A DNA stretch of 64,000 bases from Algirhabdus cladophorae. GTDB lineage: Bacteria; Pseudomonadota; Alphaproteobacteria; Rhodobacterales; Rhodobacteraceae. Under the pieces are notes generated by a model that saw only the letters and a program-made list of their open reading frames with translations, searched no databases and was not told where the DNA came from. The DNA lies in contig NZ_CP173029.1 of assembly GCF_044772865.1 (NCBI RefSeq), positions 3,100,001-3,164,000 on the forward strand, given 5' to 3'. A program made the position numbers and the translations under genes. This document shows positions 1-6,613 of this stretch, piece after piece. Each line of letters opens with the position of its first letter. Position 1 is the stretch's first letter.

Positions 1-82
1 TGCCGGAACCGGGACCACGGCCAACGCGCTTGCGTGGCTTGGTTGCACCGGGATTGTCGTGCAGTTCGTTCAAACGTACCAT
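1..82 (-). CDS. rplO: 50S ribosomal protein L15, N-terminal part (cut by window edge)
   Basis: The first 27 codons of a minus-strand gene whose translation opens MVRLNELHDNPGATKPRKR and continues into the Gly/Arg-rich VGRGPGSG typical of L15, a late-assembly protein of the large subunit. The rest lies beyond position 1. A good ribosome binding site (AGGAGAG) sits a few bases upstream of the ATG at 82-80. In the usual spc order rplO follows rpmD directly; here it lies about 1.2 kb away, behind a terminator-like hairpin, so it probably has its own promoter and leads a separate rplO-secY unit (secY is inferred, not seen). Confidence 0.9.
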   Translation of the reverse strand, partial: MVRLNELHDNPGATKPRKRVGRGPGSG

Positions 83-148
83 TTTGCTCTCTCCTTGCCG
101 GAAGCACCCCCGAGCAAATGGGGCGAACACGGCGTTACAGTTGATTCG

Positions 149-170
149 AGTGGCCATGGATACGGCCACT
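149..170 (-). promoter_or_regulatory. hairpin in the rplO leader
   Basis: A perfect 7-bp inverted repeat, AGTGGCC and GGCCACT, around an 8-base loop. It lies between the short ORF at 210-323 and the rplO start. It has no T-run, so it is more likely a leader structure than a terminator. Any regulatory role is inference. Confidence 0.25.
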
Positions 171-209
171 GGGCGCGTATAAACGCGACAACTGCTTGGC
201 GCAAGGGCC

Positions 210-323
210 TTACTTGTAAGACTTGCGCAGGTATTCGGTCCAGCATTCGCAGGGCTCGGATTTCAGAGCGGTTTTGATCTGGGCGAAGGAGCGTTTGATA
301 AAGGTCATGGGGCTATCTTTCAT
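210..323 (-). CDS. possible 37-residue protein upstream of rplO
   Basis: A short minus-strand reading frame from ATG at 323 to TAA at 210. It encodes a basic peptide beginning MKDSPMTFIKRSFAQ and ending ECWTEYLRKSYK, with two cysteines close together (CEC). A second Met at codon 6 could also start it. No strong ribosome binding site is visible. It would be the first gene of the rplO unit, about 130 bases upstream of rplO. I recognise no family. Support is limited to its position and a plausible amino-acid composition. Confidence 0.35.
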   Translation of the reverse strand: MKDSPMTFIKRSFAQIKTALKSEPCECWTEYLRKSYK

Positions 324-485
324 GCGTGTGTTGTTGGTTGTGGTCTACGGGAAACTGCGTAGATCGAGAACTGGCCAAGTGTGTAACCCCGCTATGCGCT
401 GAGTGCATAGAGATTGTTGTTTAAAATGCATGGCAAAGGTCATTGTGCGGCCCTAGTTCAAATTTTCCACACCTTACAGAAGGAC

Positions 486-543
486 AGCGCCCAAGCCTGG
501 CTGGGTGCGAATGCGCCTTCTGGAGGGAGGGTTGGGCGTGGCT
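486..543. repeat. decayed inverted-repeat element
   Basis: AGCGCCCAA at 486-494 faces TTGGGCGTGGCT at 532-543, an imperfect inverted repeat about 58 bases long. Its outer arm resembles the outer arm of the larger element at 1018-1142 (CAGCGCCCGACCC type). It looks like an older, diverged copy of the same kind of element. Confidence 0.4.
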
Positions 544-973
544 CTAGCTTGCAGTCAGTCAGCATTGTACTCGCTCGCAGTACTTGTAATCACCAATTTG
601 AAACCCACTTACTCAATCCTTATTTGAAAGGGAGAAAGAGAGAGCATCTTGTTAGACGCTTTTTTGAACTCCCCGATCTTGACGCACTGAGGTGGTATAC
701 TCAGTGAAGCACCTTGTTAGGGATGAATTGGTGAGAATTCGAAATTGTCAGGCGCTCTGATACCACATAGTGCCCCGCCAAATCGTGTAGACGTCGTAGC
801 CCAAGAACCTTTTGCAGTGCAGAAGGCAATCGTGGGCATGGATGTCTTGGTTCACTACCCTGCGGATAAGAATTGAGACGCTGTGTTAGGGTGCTTGTGG
901 AATTGGTGATTGGCCGGACGAGGTCCGATAACTTTGAGCCCATTTTGTCACTAAAGGACACTGTGTCGTGCCT

Positions 974-1006
974 AGCCGGTCAGGAAACTGACCGGCTTTC
1001 CTTTTT
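974..1006 (+). terminator. strong orphan terminator on the plus strand
   Basis: A perfect 10-bp stem (AGCCGGTCAG at 974-983, CTGACCGGCT at 988-997) closed by a GAAA tetraloop and followed by TTCCTTTTT. This is a textbook intrinsic terminator for plus-strand transcription, yet no plus-strand gene precedes it. It may end an unrecognised small RNA starting somewhere after about 600, where a weak promoter-like pair (TTGAAA at 598-603, TATTTG at 621-626, 17-base spacing) is visible. Confidence 0.7.
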
Positions 1007-1017
1007 CAACAAGAGTA

Positions 1018-1168
1018 CAGCGCCCGACCCTTGGGGCGGAGACCGTCTTGCAAAGGCTCCTGCGGAGCCATTGAGGTCGAAGCGTGCGGCAGCACAAGGA
1101 AGCCCGAAGGGCGCCCTTCCCACGGGGAAGGGTCGGGCGCTGCACGGGCCCCTATTCGGGACCCGTGC
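1018..1168. repeat. inverted-repeat element with nested hairpins
   Basis: A perfect 15-bp inverted repeat, CAGCGCCCGACCCTT at 1018-1032 and AAGGGTCGGGCGCTG at 1128-1142, encloses about 95 bases with an internal hairpin (GGCTCC and GGAGCC at 1055-1069). A second hairpin follows directly (1142-1168, arms GCACGGG and CCCGTGC). It has no coding capacity and could fold into a long structured RNA. It looks like an intergenic mobile-repeat type element; related arm motifs occur at 486-543 and 7365-7396. Confidence 0.55.
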
Positions 1169-1190
1169 GAAGGATAACAGTGCTAGATAA

Positions 1191-1222
1191 GCAAAACGCC
1201 CCACGATCACTCGCGGGGCGTT
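1191..1222 (-). terminator. terminator-like hairpin after rpmD
   Basis: An 8-bp stem, AACGCCCC at 1195-1202 and GGGGCGTT at 1215-1222, with a 12-base loop. Read on the minus strand it is followed by TTGCTTAT, a weak U-tract. It lies 33 bases past the rpmD stop codon and would end the rpmC-rpmD transcript before rplO. Confidence 0.5.
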
Positions 1223-1255
1223 CTAGATTTTCCAACGTAAGGCGCGTTAGGCGTC

Positions 1256-1444
1256 TTAGCCGCGCTCTTCGATGATTTCTACGAGGTGCGGGATGCTGTT
1301 GACCATGCCGCGGACGGAAGGTGTGTCTTCCAGCTCGCGGGTCTTGTGCATCTTGTTCAGGCCCAGACCCACCAGTGTCGCGCGCTGTTTTTGCGGGCGG
1401 CGGATGGGGGAGCCGATTTGTTTTACAACGATGGTTTTAGCCAT
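1256..1444 (-). CDS. rpmD: 50S ribosomal protein L30
   Basis: A 62-residue protein opening MAKTIVVKQIGSPIRR and carrying the GLNKMHKTRELEDTPSVRGM core of bacterial L30, a small large-subunit protein. Full length for the family. It starts 14 bases after the rpsE stop and is the last gene of this ribosomal block; a hairpin follows instead of the usual immediate rplO. Confidence 0.96.
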   Translation of the reverse strand: MAKTIVVKQIGSPIRRPQKQRATLVGLGLNKMHKTRELEDTPSVRGMVNSIPHLVEIIEERG

Positions 1445-1458
1445 GGATCAAATCCTCC

Positions 1459-2046
1459 TTACGCGTCTGCTGCTTCAGCAGCAGCTTCGGCAGGTGCAGC
1501 AGCAGGGGCTGCATCTTTTTGCAAGATGTCGGCCACTTTCTTACCACGACGCTGTGCGACCATACGGGGGCTGCTTTCTTTTTGCAGACCATCGATTGTG
1601 GCGCGGATCATGTTGTAGGGGTTTTGCGAACCGATAGATTTCGCAACAACATCCTGAACACCCAGCATCTCGAATACGGCACGCATTGGACCACCAGCGA
1701 TGATCCCAGTACCCTGAGGGGCTGTGCGCATGGTGACTTTGCCCGCGCCGTGACGGCCGGCCATGTCGTGATGCAACGTCCGACCTTCGCGCAAAGGCAC
1801 GCGGATCATTTGACGTTTGGCTTGTTCAGTTGCCTTGCGGATCGCTTCAGGCACCTCTTTGGCTTTCCCTTTGCCGAAGCCAACGCGACCTTTTTGGTCA
1901 CCGACTACAACCAGGGCTGCAAAGCCAAAGCGTTTACCACCTTTAACGGTTTTCGATACGCGGTTGATCGCTACGAGACGATCGGCGAATTCGGGGGTTT
2001 CTTCGCGGTCGCGACCTTTTCCCCGACGGTTTTCACGTTCTGCCAT
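1459..2046 (-). CDS. rpsE: 30S ribosomal protein S5
   Basis: A 195-residue S5 with the usual double-stranded-RNA-binding N-terminal domain (FGFAALVVVGDQKGRVGFGKGKA, about residues 40-62) and the C-terminal domain with TGIIAGGPMRAVFE. S5 contributes to decoding accuracy. The last 20 or so residues are an Ala/Pro/Glu tail, longer than in enterobacteria and common in alphaproteobacteria. It lies 10 bases after rplR in the spc block. Confidence 0.97.
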   Translation of the reverse strand: MAERENRRGKGRDREETPEFADRLVAINRVSKTVKGGKRFGFAALVVVGDQKGRVGFGKGKAKEVPEAIRKATEQAKRQMIRVPLREGRTLHHDMAGRHGAGKVTMRTAPQGTGIIAGGPMRAVFEMLGVQDVVAKSIGSQNPYNMIRATIDGLQKESSPRMVAQRRGKKVADILQKDAAPAAAPAEAAAEAADA

Positions 2047-2056
2047 TATCCGTCTC

Positions 2057-2416
2057 CTAGAATTTCATGCCACCTTCACGAGCAGCATCGGCCAAAGCCT
2101 TTACCTTCCCGTGAAAGAGGAAACCGCCACGATCGAAATAACATTCGGTCACTTTGGCTTTTTTGGCGCGCTCGGCGATGGCTGCCCCGACTTTCGTCGC
2201 AGCTTCGATGTTGTTTTTGCCAACCACACCCAACGATTTCTCAAGGGAAGAGGCCGACGCAACAGTTACACCGTTTACATCGTCGATCAGCTGCACGCTG
2301 ATGTTTTTGTTGCTGCGGTGAACGGAAAGGCGCATGCCACCCGGATTCCGTTTGCGCAATTTGTTCCGAACGCGCAGGCGGCGCTTCACGAACAGGTCTC
2401 GTTTGCTGTTTGCCAT
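2057..2416 (-). CDS. rplR: 50S ribosomal protein L18
   Basis: A 119-residue L18, which binds 5S rRNA in the central protuberance. The start MANSKRDLFVKRRLRVRNK is preceded by the rplF stop 11 bases upstream, and the C-terminal FDRGGFLFHGKVKALADAARE motif is intact. Normal length and position in the spc block. Confidence 0.97.
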   Translation of the reverse strand: MANSKRDLFVKRRLRVRNKLRKRNPGGMRLSVHRSNKNISVQLIDDVNGVTVASASSLEKSLGVVGKNNIEAATKVGAAIAERAKKAKVTECYFDRGGFLFHGKVKALADAAREGGMKF

Positions 2417-2427
2417 TGTTTGCGTCC

Positions 2428-2961
2428 TTACTTCTTCTTGCCTTCTTTGCGGAAGATGTATTCGTCCACATACTTGATGCCTTTGCCCTTATAGGGCTCG
2501 GGTTTACGCCAGGCGCGAATATTCGCAGCAACCTGACCAACAAGCTGTTCGTCGATACCTTCAACAAAGATTTGCGTTTGCTTTGGGGCTGTGACGGTTA
2601 CACCTTCAGGGGCCTCAAAGTTCACTTCGTGGCTCAGACCCAAGGACAGTTTCAGGGTGTTGCCCTGCATCTGTGCCCGGTACCCCACACCGTTGATCTC
2701 AAGCTCTTTCTTGAAGCCATCGGTCACGCCAGTCACCAAGTTTGCGATCATTGTGCGGCTCATGCCCCACTGCTGACGCGCGCGCTTGGATTTGCCGCGG
2801 GGGTCAATGCTGACCACGTTATCTTCTACAGTGATTGTCACATCATCTGTGGCGGTAAAGCTGCGGGTCCCTTTGGGGCCTTTCACTTCTACAGTCTGAC
2901 CGGAAACCGAGGCAGTTACGCCTGCGGGCAGATCAACTGGTTTTTTACCAATACGGCTCAT
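2428..2961 (-). CDS. rplF: 50S ribosomal protein L6
   Basis: A 177-residue L6 starting MSRIGKKPVDLPAGV. An upstream in-frame Met exists, but it lies inside rpsH, and this start gives the family length. Both L6 domains are present, ending in the RKPEPYKGKGIKYVDE signature that contacts 23S rRNA near the factor-binding site. It follows rpsH after 10 bases. Confidence 0.97.
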   Translation of the reverse strand: MSRIGKKPVDLPAGVTASVSGQTVEVKGPKGTRSFTATDDVTITVEDNVVSIDPRGKSKRARQQWGMSRTMIANLVTGVTDGFKKELEINGVGYRAQMQGNTLKLSLGLSHEVNFEAPEGVTVTAPKQTQIFVEGIDEQLVGQVAANIRAWRKPEPYKGKGIKYVDEYIFRKEGKKK

Positions 2962-2971
2962 CTGCGGTTCC

Positions 2972-3364
2972 TTAGAAGACTGTGCAAAGCACTTCGCCGC
3001 CAACGTTCTGGCTGCGCGCGTTTGCATCCGACATCACACCCTTGGGCGTGCTGACAATCGACACGCCGAGGCCCTGACGGACTGTTGGGATGTCTTTAGC
3101 GCCCAAGTACACGCGACGACCGGGTTTGGAGACCCGCTTGACTTCGCGAATAACAGGAGTGCCTTCGTAGTATTTCAGGCTGATTTCAAACGCCGGGTGG
3201 CCGTCGTTACCAGATTTGCTTTCGTAGCCACGGATGTAGCCTTCGTCTGCCAATACATCGAGAACCCAAGCGCGCAATTTGGACGCAGGAGTGTCTACAG
3301 TGGATTTGCCGCGAAGCTGACCGTTACGGATACGGGTGAGCATATCGCCGATAGGATCGTTCAT
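2972..3364 (-). CDS. rpsH: 30S ribosomal protein S8
   Basis: A 130-residue S8 beginning MNDPIGDMLTRIRNGQ. A longer in-frame opening overlaps rpsN and is rejected because S8 begins at this Met throughout bacteria. The C-terminal GLGVSIVSTPKGVMSD motif that binds 16S rRNA helix 21 is intact. In E. coli S8 is also the translational repressor of the spc operon; its place here in the middle of the block fits such a role, but no operator was identified. Confidence 0.97.
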   Translation of the reverse strand: MNDPIGDMLTRIRNGQLRGKSTVDTPASKLRAWVLDVLADEGYIRGYESKSGNDGHPAFEISLKYYEGTPVIREVKRVSKPGRRVYLGAKDIPTVRQGLGVSIVSTPKGVMSDANARSQNVGGEVLCTVF

Positions 3365-3377
3365 ATCGTTCTCTCCC

Positions 3378-3683
3378 TTACCAGCTTGACTTAACCATAC
3401 CGGGGATCTGGCCGTTCGAGCCAAGTTCCCGCAGCGCGATCCGGCTGATCTTCAGCTTACGGTAGTAAGCGTGAGGACGGCCAGTGAGCTGACAACGGTT
3501 GTGGAGACGAGTAGCCGAGCTGTTGCGCGGCAGTTTTGCAAGCTTAAGACGCGCTTTGAAACGCTCTTCCATAGGCTTGCTTTCATCGGCTGCGATTTCT
3601 TTCAGCTCGGCACGTTTGGTTGCGTATTTCGCTACCAGACGTTCGCGCTTTTTCTCGCGTTCGATCATTGATTTTTTAGCCAT
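3378..3683 (-). CDS. rpsN: 30S ribosomal protein S14
   Basis: A 101-residue S14 of the long, zinc-free type: it has the full N-terminal extension and only one Cys, in the NRCQLTGRPHAYYRK motif. It binds the 3' domain of 16S rRNA in the small-subunit head. Placed 17 bases after rplE and 13 before rpsH, as expected. Confidence 0.97.
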   Translation of the reverse strand: MAKKSMIEREKKRERLVAKYATKRAELKEIAADESKPMEERFKARLKLAKLPRNSSATRLHNRCQLTGRPHAYYRKLKISRIALRELGSNGQIPGMVKSSW

Positions 3684-3700
3684 ATCTAAGTTCCCCGCGA

Positions 3701-4264
3701 TCAGCTGTTGAAGGGCATGTTGAAATGCTTCAACAGTGCCTTCGCTTCTGCGTCAGTTGCCGCAGTGGTACAAATTACGATGTCCATGCCCCAGTTTTCG
3801 TCGACTTTATCAAAATCGATTTCAGGGAACACGATGTGCTCTTTCAGGCCCATGGCGTAGTTGCCACGACCATCAAAGCTTTTGCCGGATACGCCGCGGA
3901 AGTCGCGGATACGAGGCATCGCAATCGTTGTCAGACGATCCAGGAATTCATACATCCGGTCAGCGCGCAATGTGACTTTGGTGCCCAAGGGCATGTCTTC
4001 ACGAACGCGGAAACCAGCGATGGATTTCTTGGCTTTGTTTACAACGGCCTTTTGACCAGCAATCGCTGTCAGATCTTCTTGCGCAGATTTGACTTTCTTG
4101 CTGTCTTTAACGGCTTCGGCGCCAGCGCCGATGTTGATCACGATCTTATCCAGACGCGGGATCATCATATCGTTTTTATAGCCGAACTCTTCCTTCATGG
4201 CCGGGCGGATGGTGTCCGCATAGGCGACCTTGAGGCGAGGTGTGTAGTTTGCAGTATCAAGCAT
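3701..4264 (-). CDS. rplE: 50S ribosomal protein L5
   Basis: A 187-residue L5, the 5S rRNA-binding protein of the central protuberance. Recognised by DKIVINIGAGAEAV, by the RPAMKEEF start region and by ENWGMDIVICTTAATDAEAKALL near the end. Its start codon overlaps the rplX stop by 8 bases, implying translational coupling. Confidence 0.97.
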   Translation of the reverse strand: MLDTANYTPRLKVAYADTIRPAMKEEFGYKNDMMIPRLDKIVINIGAGAEAVKDSKKVKSAQEDLTAIAGQKAVVNKAKKSIAGFRVREDMPLGTKVTLRADRMYEFLDRLTTIAMPRIRDFRGVSGKSFDGRGNYAMGLKEHIVFPEIDFDKVDENWGMDIVICTTAATDAEAKALLKHFNMPFNS

Positions 4265-4568
4265 CGATCACATCCCCTGTAGATTTGGCTACGCGCACTT
4301 TCTTGTCGCCTTCAGTTTTGAAACCAACGCGTGTCGCTTTGCCGTTTTTGTCAACATAGGCCAGGTTGCTTAGCTGGATTGGCATCGCTTGCGGGATGCG
4401 ACCACCTTGGGCTTGCTGGGATTGCTTGGTGTGGCGGATGGCCATGTTGACCCCGTCCACAACTGCCTTGCCAGTCGATGGGCTTACCGAGGTGATTGTC
4501 CCCTCTTTGCCCTTGTCCTTACCGGCAAGTACGACGACCTTATCGCCTTTTTTCAACTTAGCAGCCAT
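4257..4568 (-). CDS. rplX: 50S ribosomal protein L24
   Basis: A 103-residue L24 beginning MAAKLKKGDKVVVLAGKDKG, a KOW-domain assembly initiator that binds the 5' end of 23S rRNA. An extra in-frame stretch upstream (MRRRCCK) overlaps rplN and is rejected. The stop lies inside the rplE start region (8-base overlap). Confidence 0.96.
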   Translation of the reverse strand: MAAKLKKGDKVVVLAGKDKGKEGTITSVSPSTGKAVVDGVNMAIRHTKQSQQAQGGRIPQAMPIQLSNLAYVDKNGKATRVGFKTEGDKKVRVAKSTGDVIDA

Positions 4569-4569
4569 C

Positions 4570-4938
4570 TTACAGCACCTCCGGCGCAAGTGAGATGATT
4601 TTCATAAAGTTCTTGCCACGCAACTCACGCACAACTGGGCCAAAGATACGTGTACCCATTGGTTCGTTGTTGTTGTTGAGGATCACGGCGGCGTTGCGAT
4701 CAAAACGGATCGCTGTGCCATCGTCACGGCGTACTTCTTTGGCTGTGCGAACAACAACGGCCTTACGGACGTCGCCTTTCTTTACACGGCCACGTGGAAT
4801 GGCTTCCTTAACCGAGACGACAATGATGTCACCCACGGATGCGTATTTACGCTTGGAACCACCCAGAACCTTGATGCACTGAACTCGGCGAGCGCCGGAG
4901 TTGTCAGCTACATCCAGATTTGTCTGCATCTGGATCAT
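4570..4938 (-). CDS. rplN: 50S ribosomal protein L14
   Basis: A 122-residue L14 with the unmistakable MIQMQTNLDVADNSGARRV start and the FMKIISLAPEVL end. It lies at the subunit interface. The 72-base gap to rpsQ is larger than the other gaps in this block and contains a GGGGCCC-rich stretch and a small GTTTC/GAAAC palindrome at 4986-4997. Confidence 0.97.
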   Translation of the reverse strand: MIQMQTNLDVADNSGARRVQCIKVLGGSKRKYASVGDIIVVSVKEAIPRGRVKKGDVRKAVVVRTAKEVRRDDGTAIRFDRNAAVILNNNNEPMGTRIFGPVVRELRGKNFMKIISLAPEVL

Positions 4939-5010
4939 ATGGTTTCTCCCGACCTATAGAGACCGCGATGCGCGGGCCCCTAGGGTTTCGTGAAACTGAA
5001 AAGTCGTGCC

Positions 5011-5241
5011 TTAGTCGGCAATAACTTCCCAGCGCTTGGTTTTAGAGCGAGGCGCACATTCGATGATGCGGACTTTGTCGCCCACGCCATATGCGTTCTT
5101 CTCATCATGAGCCCGGTATTTTTTGGACTTACGAATAGTTTTCTGAAGCAGAGGGTGCTTGTAACGGCGCTCGACGGAAACTGTGACAGTTTGCTCGTTT
5201 TGGTTCGATGTTACGACACCGGCAAGGATACGCTTTGGCAT
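5011..5241 (-). CDS. rpsQ: 30S ribosomal protein S17
   Basis: A 76-residue OB-fold S17, starting MPKRILAGVVTSNQNEQTV and carrying the SKKYRAHDE motif. It binds the 5' domain of 16S rRNA early in assembly. It starts 4 bases after the rpmC stop. Confidence 0.97.
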   Translation of the reverse strand: MPKRILAGVVTSNQNEQTVTVSVERRYKHPLLQKTIRKSKKYRAHDEKNAYGVGDKVRIIECAPRSKTKRWEVIAD

Positions 5242-5245
5242 GGGA

Positions 5246-5452
5246 TTAAGCCTCCGATGCTGCTGCAGCAGCCTTTTCGTTCAGAATTGTTTTCACACGG
5301 GCTGCGTCACGTTTTACGGTGCGCATACGTGCAGTGTTCTCGAGTTGACCAGTGGCCTGCTGGAAACGCAGGTTAAAGGCCTCTTTTTTGAGGTTGGACA
5401 GCTCGTTCTTCAGCTCGTCCGGCGTTTTATCACGCAGTTCTTGGGCGTTCAT
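5246..5452 (-). CDS. rpmC: 50S ribosomal protein L29
   Basis: A 68-residue L29, two long helices, starting MNAQELRDKTPDELKNEL and ending in an Ala-rich tail. A longer in-frame opening is rejected because L29 starts here in all relatives. In standard S10 operons rpmC directly follows rplP; here 2.9 kb and three plus-strand genes intervene, so rpmC must head a transcript with its own promoter in the 223-base divergent gap 5453-5675. Confidence 0.96.
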   Translation of the reverse strand: MNAQELRDKTPDELKNELSNLKKEAFNLRFQQATGQLENTARMRTVKRDAARVKTILNEKAAAAASEA

Positions 5453-5551
5453 AGCCGCTTTCCTTTCAACATCACTGGCAGGCCGCCCGCAGGCGTCACC
5501 CGATTCCCAGTGGAGTGGATGATGAAGCGTGTCTATAGGAGGCTTTGAGAC

Positions 5552-5668
5552 ATGGCGCAACCCCTGTCTTACAAGGGAAATTTGCGACTGATCTTCGCGC
5601 TTAGATGCAATCAATCCGATATTAACCAAGGCCTGTCAGATAGGGGGTCCGTTTCGATACCTAAGTGA
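5552..5668 (+). CDS. possible 38-residue leader ORF before the Ca-binding-repeat gene
   Basis: ATG at 5552 follows a strong AGGAGG (5537-5542) by 9 bases and reads 38 codons, MAQPLSYKGNLRLIFALRC onwards, to TGA at 5666-5668. The next gene starts only 7 bases later. The ribosome binding site is better than that of most genes in the window, so the ORF may be translated and coupled to the downstream gene. No family is recognised. It could instead be a chance ORF with the AGGAGG fortuitous. Confidence 0.35.
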   Translation: MAQPLSYKGNLRLIFALRCNQSDINQGLSDRGSVSIPK

Positions 5669-5675
5669 GGCCAGA

Positions 5676-6572
5676 ATGGCGCTATTGTTTCTTACGCTCT
5701 ACTCGATTGCAACTGTGTCATTGCTCGGGGATTTTATCGATAGGGTCGGCTCTGACGACGATGACGACGCACCTGACGATGATGTCGCTACCCCAACAGA
5801 GGCCGCGCCGCCCGAGGATCTTTTGGAGCTTACCGAACCGGGCACTTACACGACCGGGCCTGCGGATGACACAGTGATCAATGACGTCCCGATCCCCGGT
5901 GGTGTGGCCCTATCGACGGCAGATGGGGACGACACTATTGATCTGACGGTTGATGATTCCGCAATCGATGCGGGCCTCGGCGACGATACCATCACCGTCG
6001 AGGGGGCCAACAATGCGATCAAAGGACGTGCTGGTTTGGATACCATTGTGGTTCAAGATCAGGGAAATTCGGATATCGATTCCGGCTTTGACGACGATGT
6101 GGTGACTGTGACGCGCACCGACAGCGGGGCTGAGGCCAGCAGCGTGGATTTGGGCAAAGGCGATGATAGCGTGACATGGCAGCAAGACGTCGAAGAACAA
6201 GATGGCACACCCCCCGAGGCCAGTGTTTTGTTGGGCGGCGATGGGGCTGACACGTTTCGGATCGAATTGGATGTAGGCTTGTATGCCGGGGATGGTAGTG
6301 CCGTTGGTCCTGGTGAAATCATCAAGATTCAGGATTTTGAAAAGGGCGAAGATGTGTTGGTGATTGACGTCTCTGGCACAAAAGATCCGGATGATGATCT
6401 GGATCGCCCGTTTGAAAGCGTGGAGATCGTAGAAAACGATGCAGGAACCGACACGTCACTGGTGATCCGCTACTCCGCCACGGATGATGCCCCCGCCCTA
6501 GAGGCCGAGATCGGATTGAAAGGTGTCACAGGGCTGACATTGGACGATATTTCGATTTTGGAACCGGCGTAG
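5676..6572 (+). CDS. acidic membrane-anchored protein with Ca-binding (RTX-like) repeats
   Basis: A 298-residue protein. Residues 2-21 form one hydrophobic segment (signal anchor), followed by an Asp-rich spacer (five Asp at 27-31, three at 34-36). From about residue 83 to 195 there are degenerate repeats of roughly 20 residues with cores such as GDDTIDL, GLGDDTITV, GKGDDSVTW and GGDGADTF, like divergent GGxGxDxUx nonapeptides of RTX and haemolysin-type proteins. This suggests an extracytoplasmic beta-roll binding Ca2+ (inference). It is very acidic. It lies on the strand opposite the ribosomal genes and 41 bases before the oxygenase gene, probably co-transcribed with it. The function is unknown. 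Confidence 0.7.
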   Translation: MALLFLTLYSIATVSLLGDFIDRVGSDDDDDAPDDDVATPTEAAPPEDLLELTEPGTYTTGPADDTVINDVPIPGGVALSTADGDDTIDLTVDDSAIDAGLGDDTITVEGANNAIKGRAGLDTIVVQDQGNSDIDSGFDDDVVTVTRTDSGAEASSVDLGKGDDSVTWQQDVEEQDGTPPEASVLLGGDGADTFRIELDVGLYAGDGSAVGPGEIIKIQDFEKGEDVLVIDVSGTKDPDDDLDRPFESVEIVENDAGTDTSLVIRYSATDDAPALEAEIGLKGVTGLTLDDISILEPA

Positions 6573-6613
6573 GCAAGCCTCGCCAAGGGAGGGTGAGTGG
6601 GGTATGAGACCCC

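Larger units (their letters stand above)
324..1255. other. long gap between rpmD and the rplO unit, filled with repeats
   Basis: No convincing protein gene is visible. The gap holds a palindrome (CTATGC and GCATAG at 392-397 and 405-410), possibly an operator upstream of the 210-323 ORF. It also holds a decayed inverted repeat (486-543), an orphan plus-strand terminator (974-1006), a large inverted-repeat element (1018-1168) and the hairpin after rpmD (1191-1222). The reading frames here have unnatural compositions and are probably chance ORFs or relics. In most relatives this gap would be a few bases (established gene order). Confidence 0.6.

Noticed and set aside
414..707. A 97-codon plus-strand frame in the rpmD-rplO gap
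   Set aside because: The frame runs through the decayed inverted repeat; composition is not protein-like and there is no ribosome binding site.
701..961. An 86-codon minus-strand frame that vaguely recalls a transposase end
   Set aside because: No transposase motif (DDE or HTH) could be identified, and the frame carries no start signal. It may be a relic, but I cannot support an element.
1519..2301. Long plus-strand open frame opposite rpsE and rplR
   Set aside because: It is the complement of well-conserved ribosomal genes with perfect family matches on the minus strand; the plus-strand protein has no family features.
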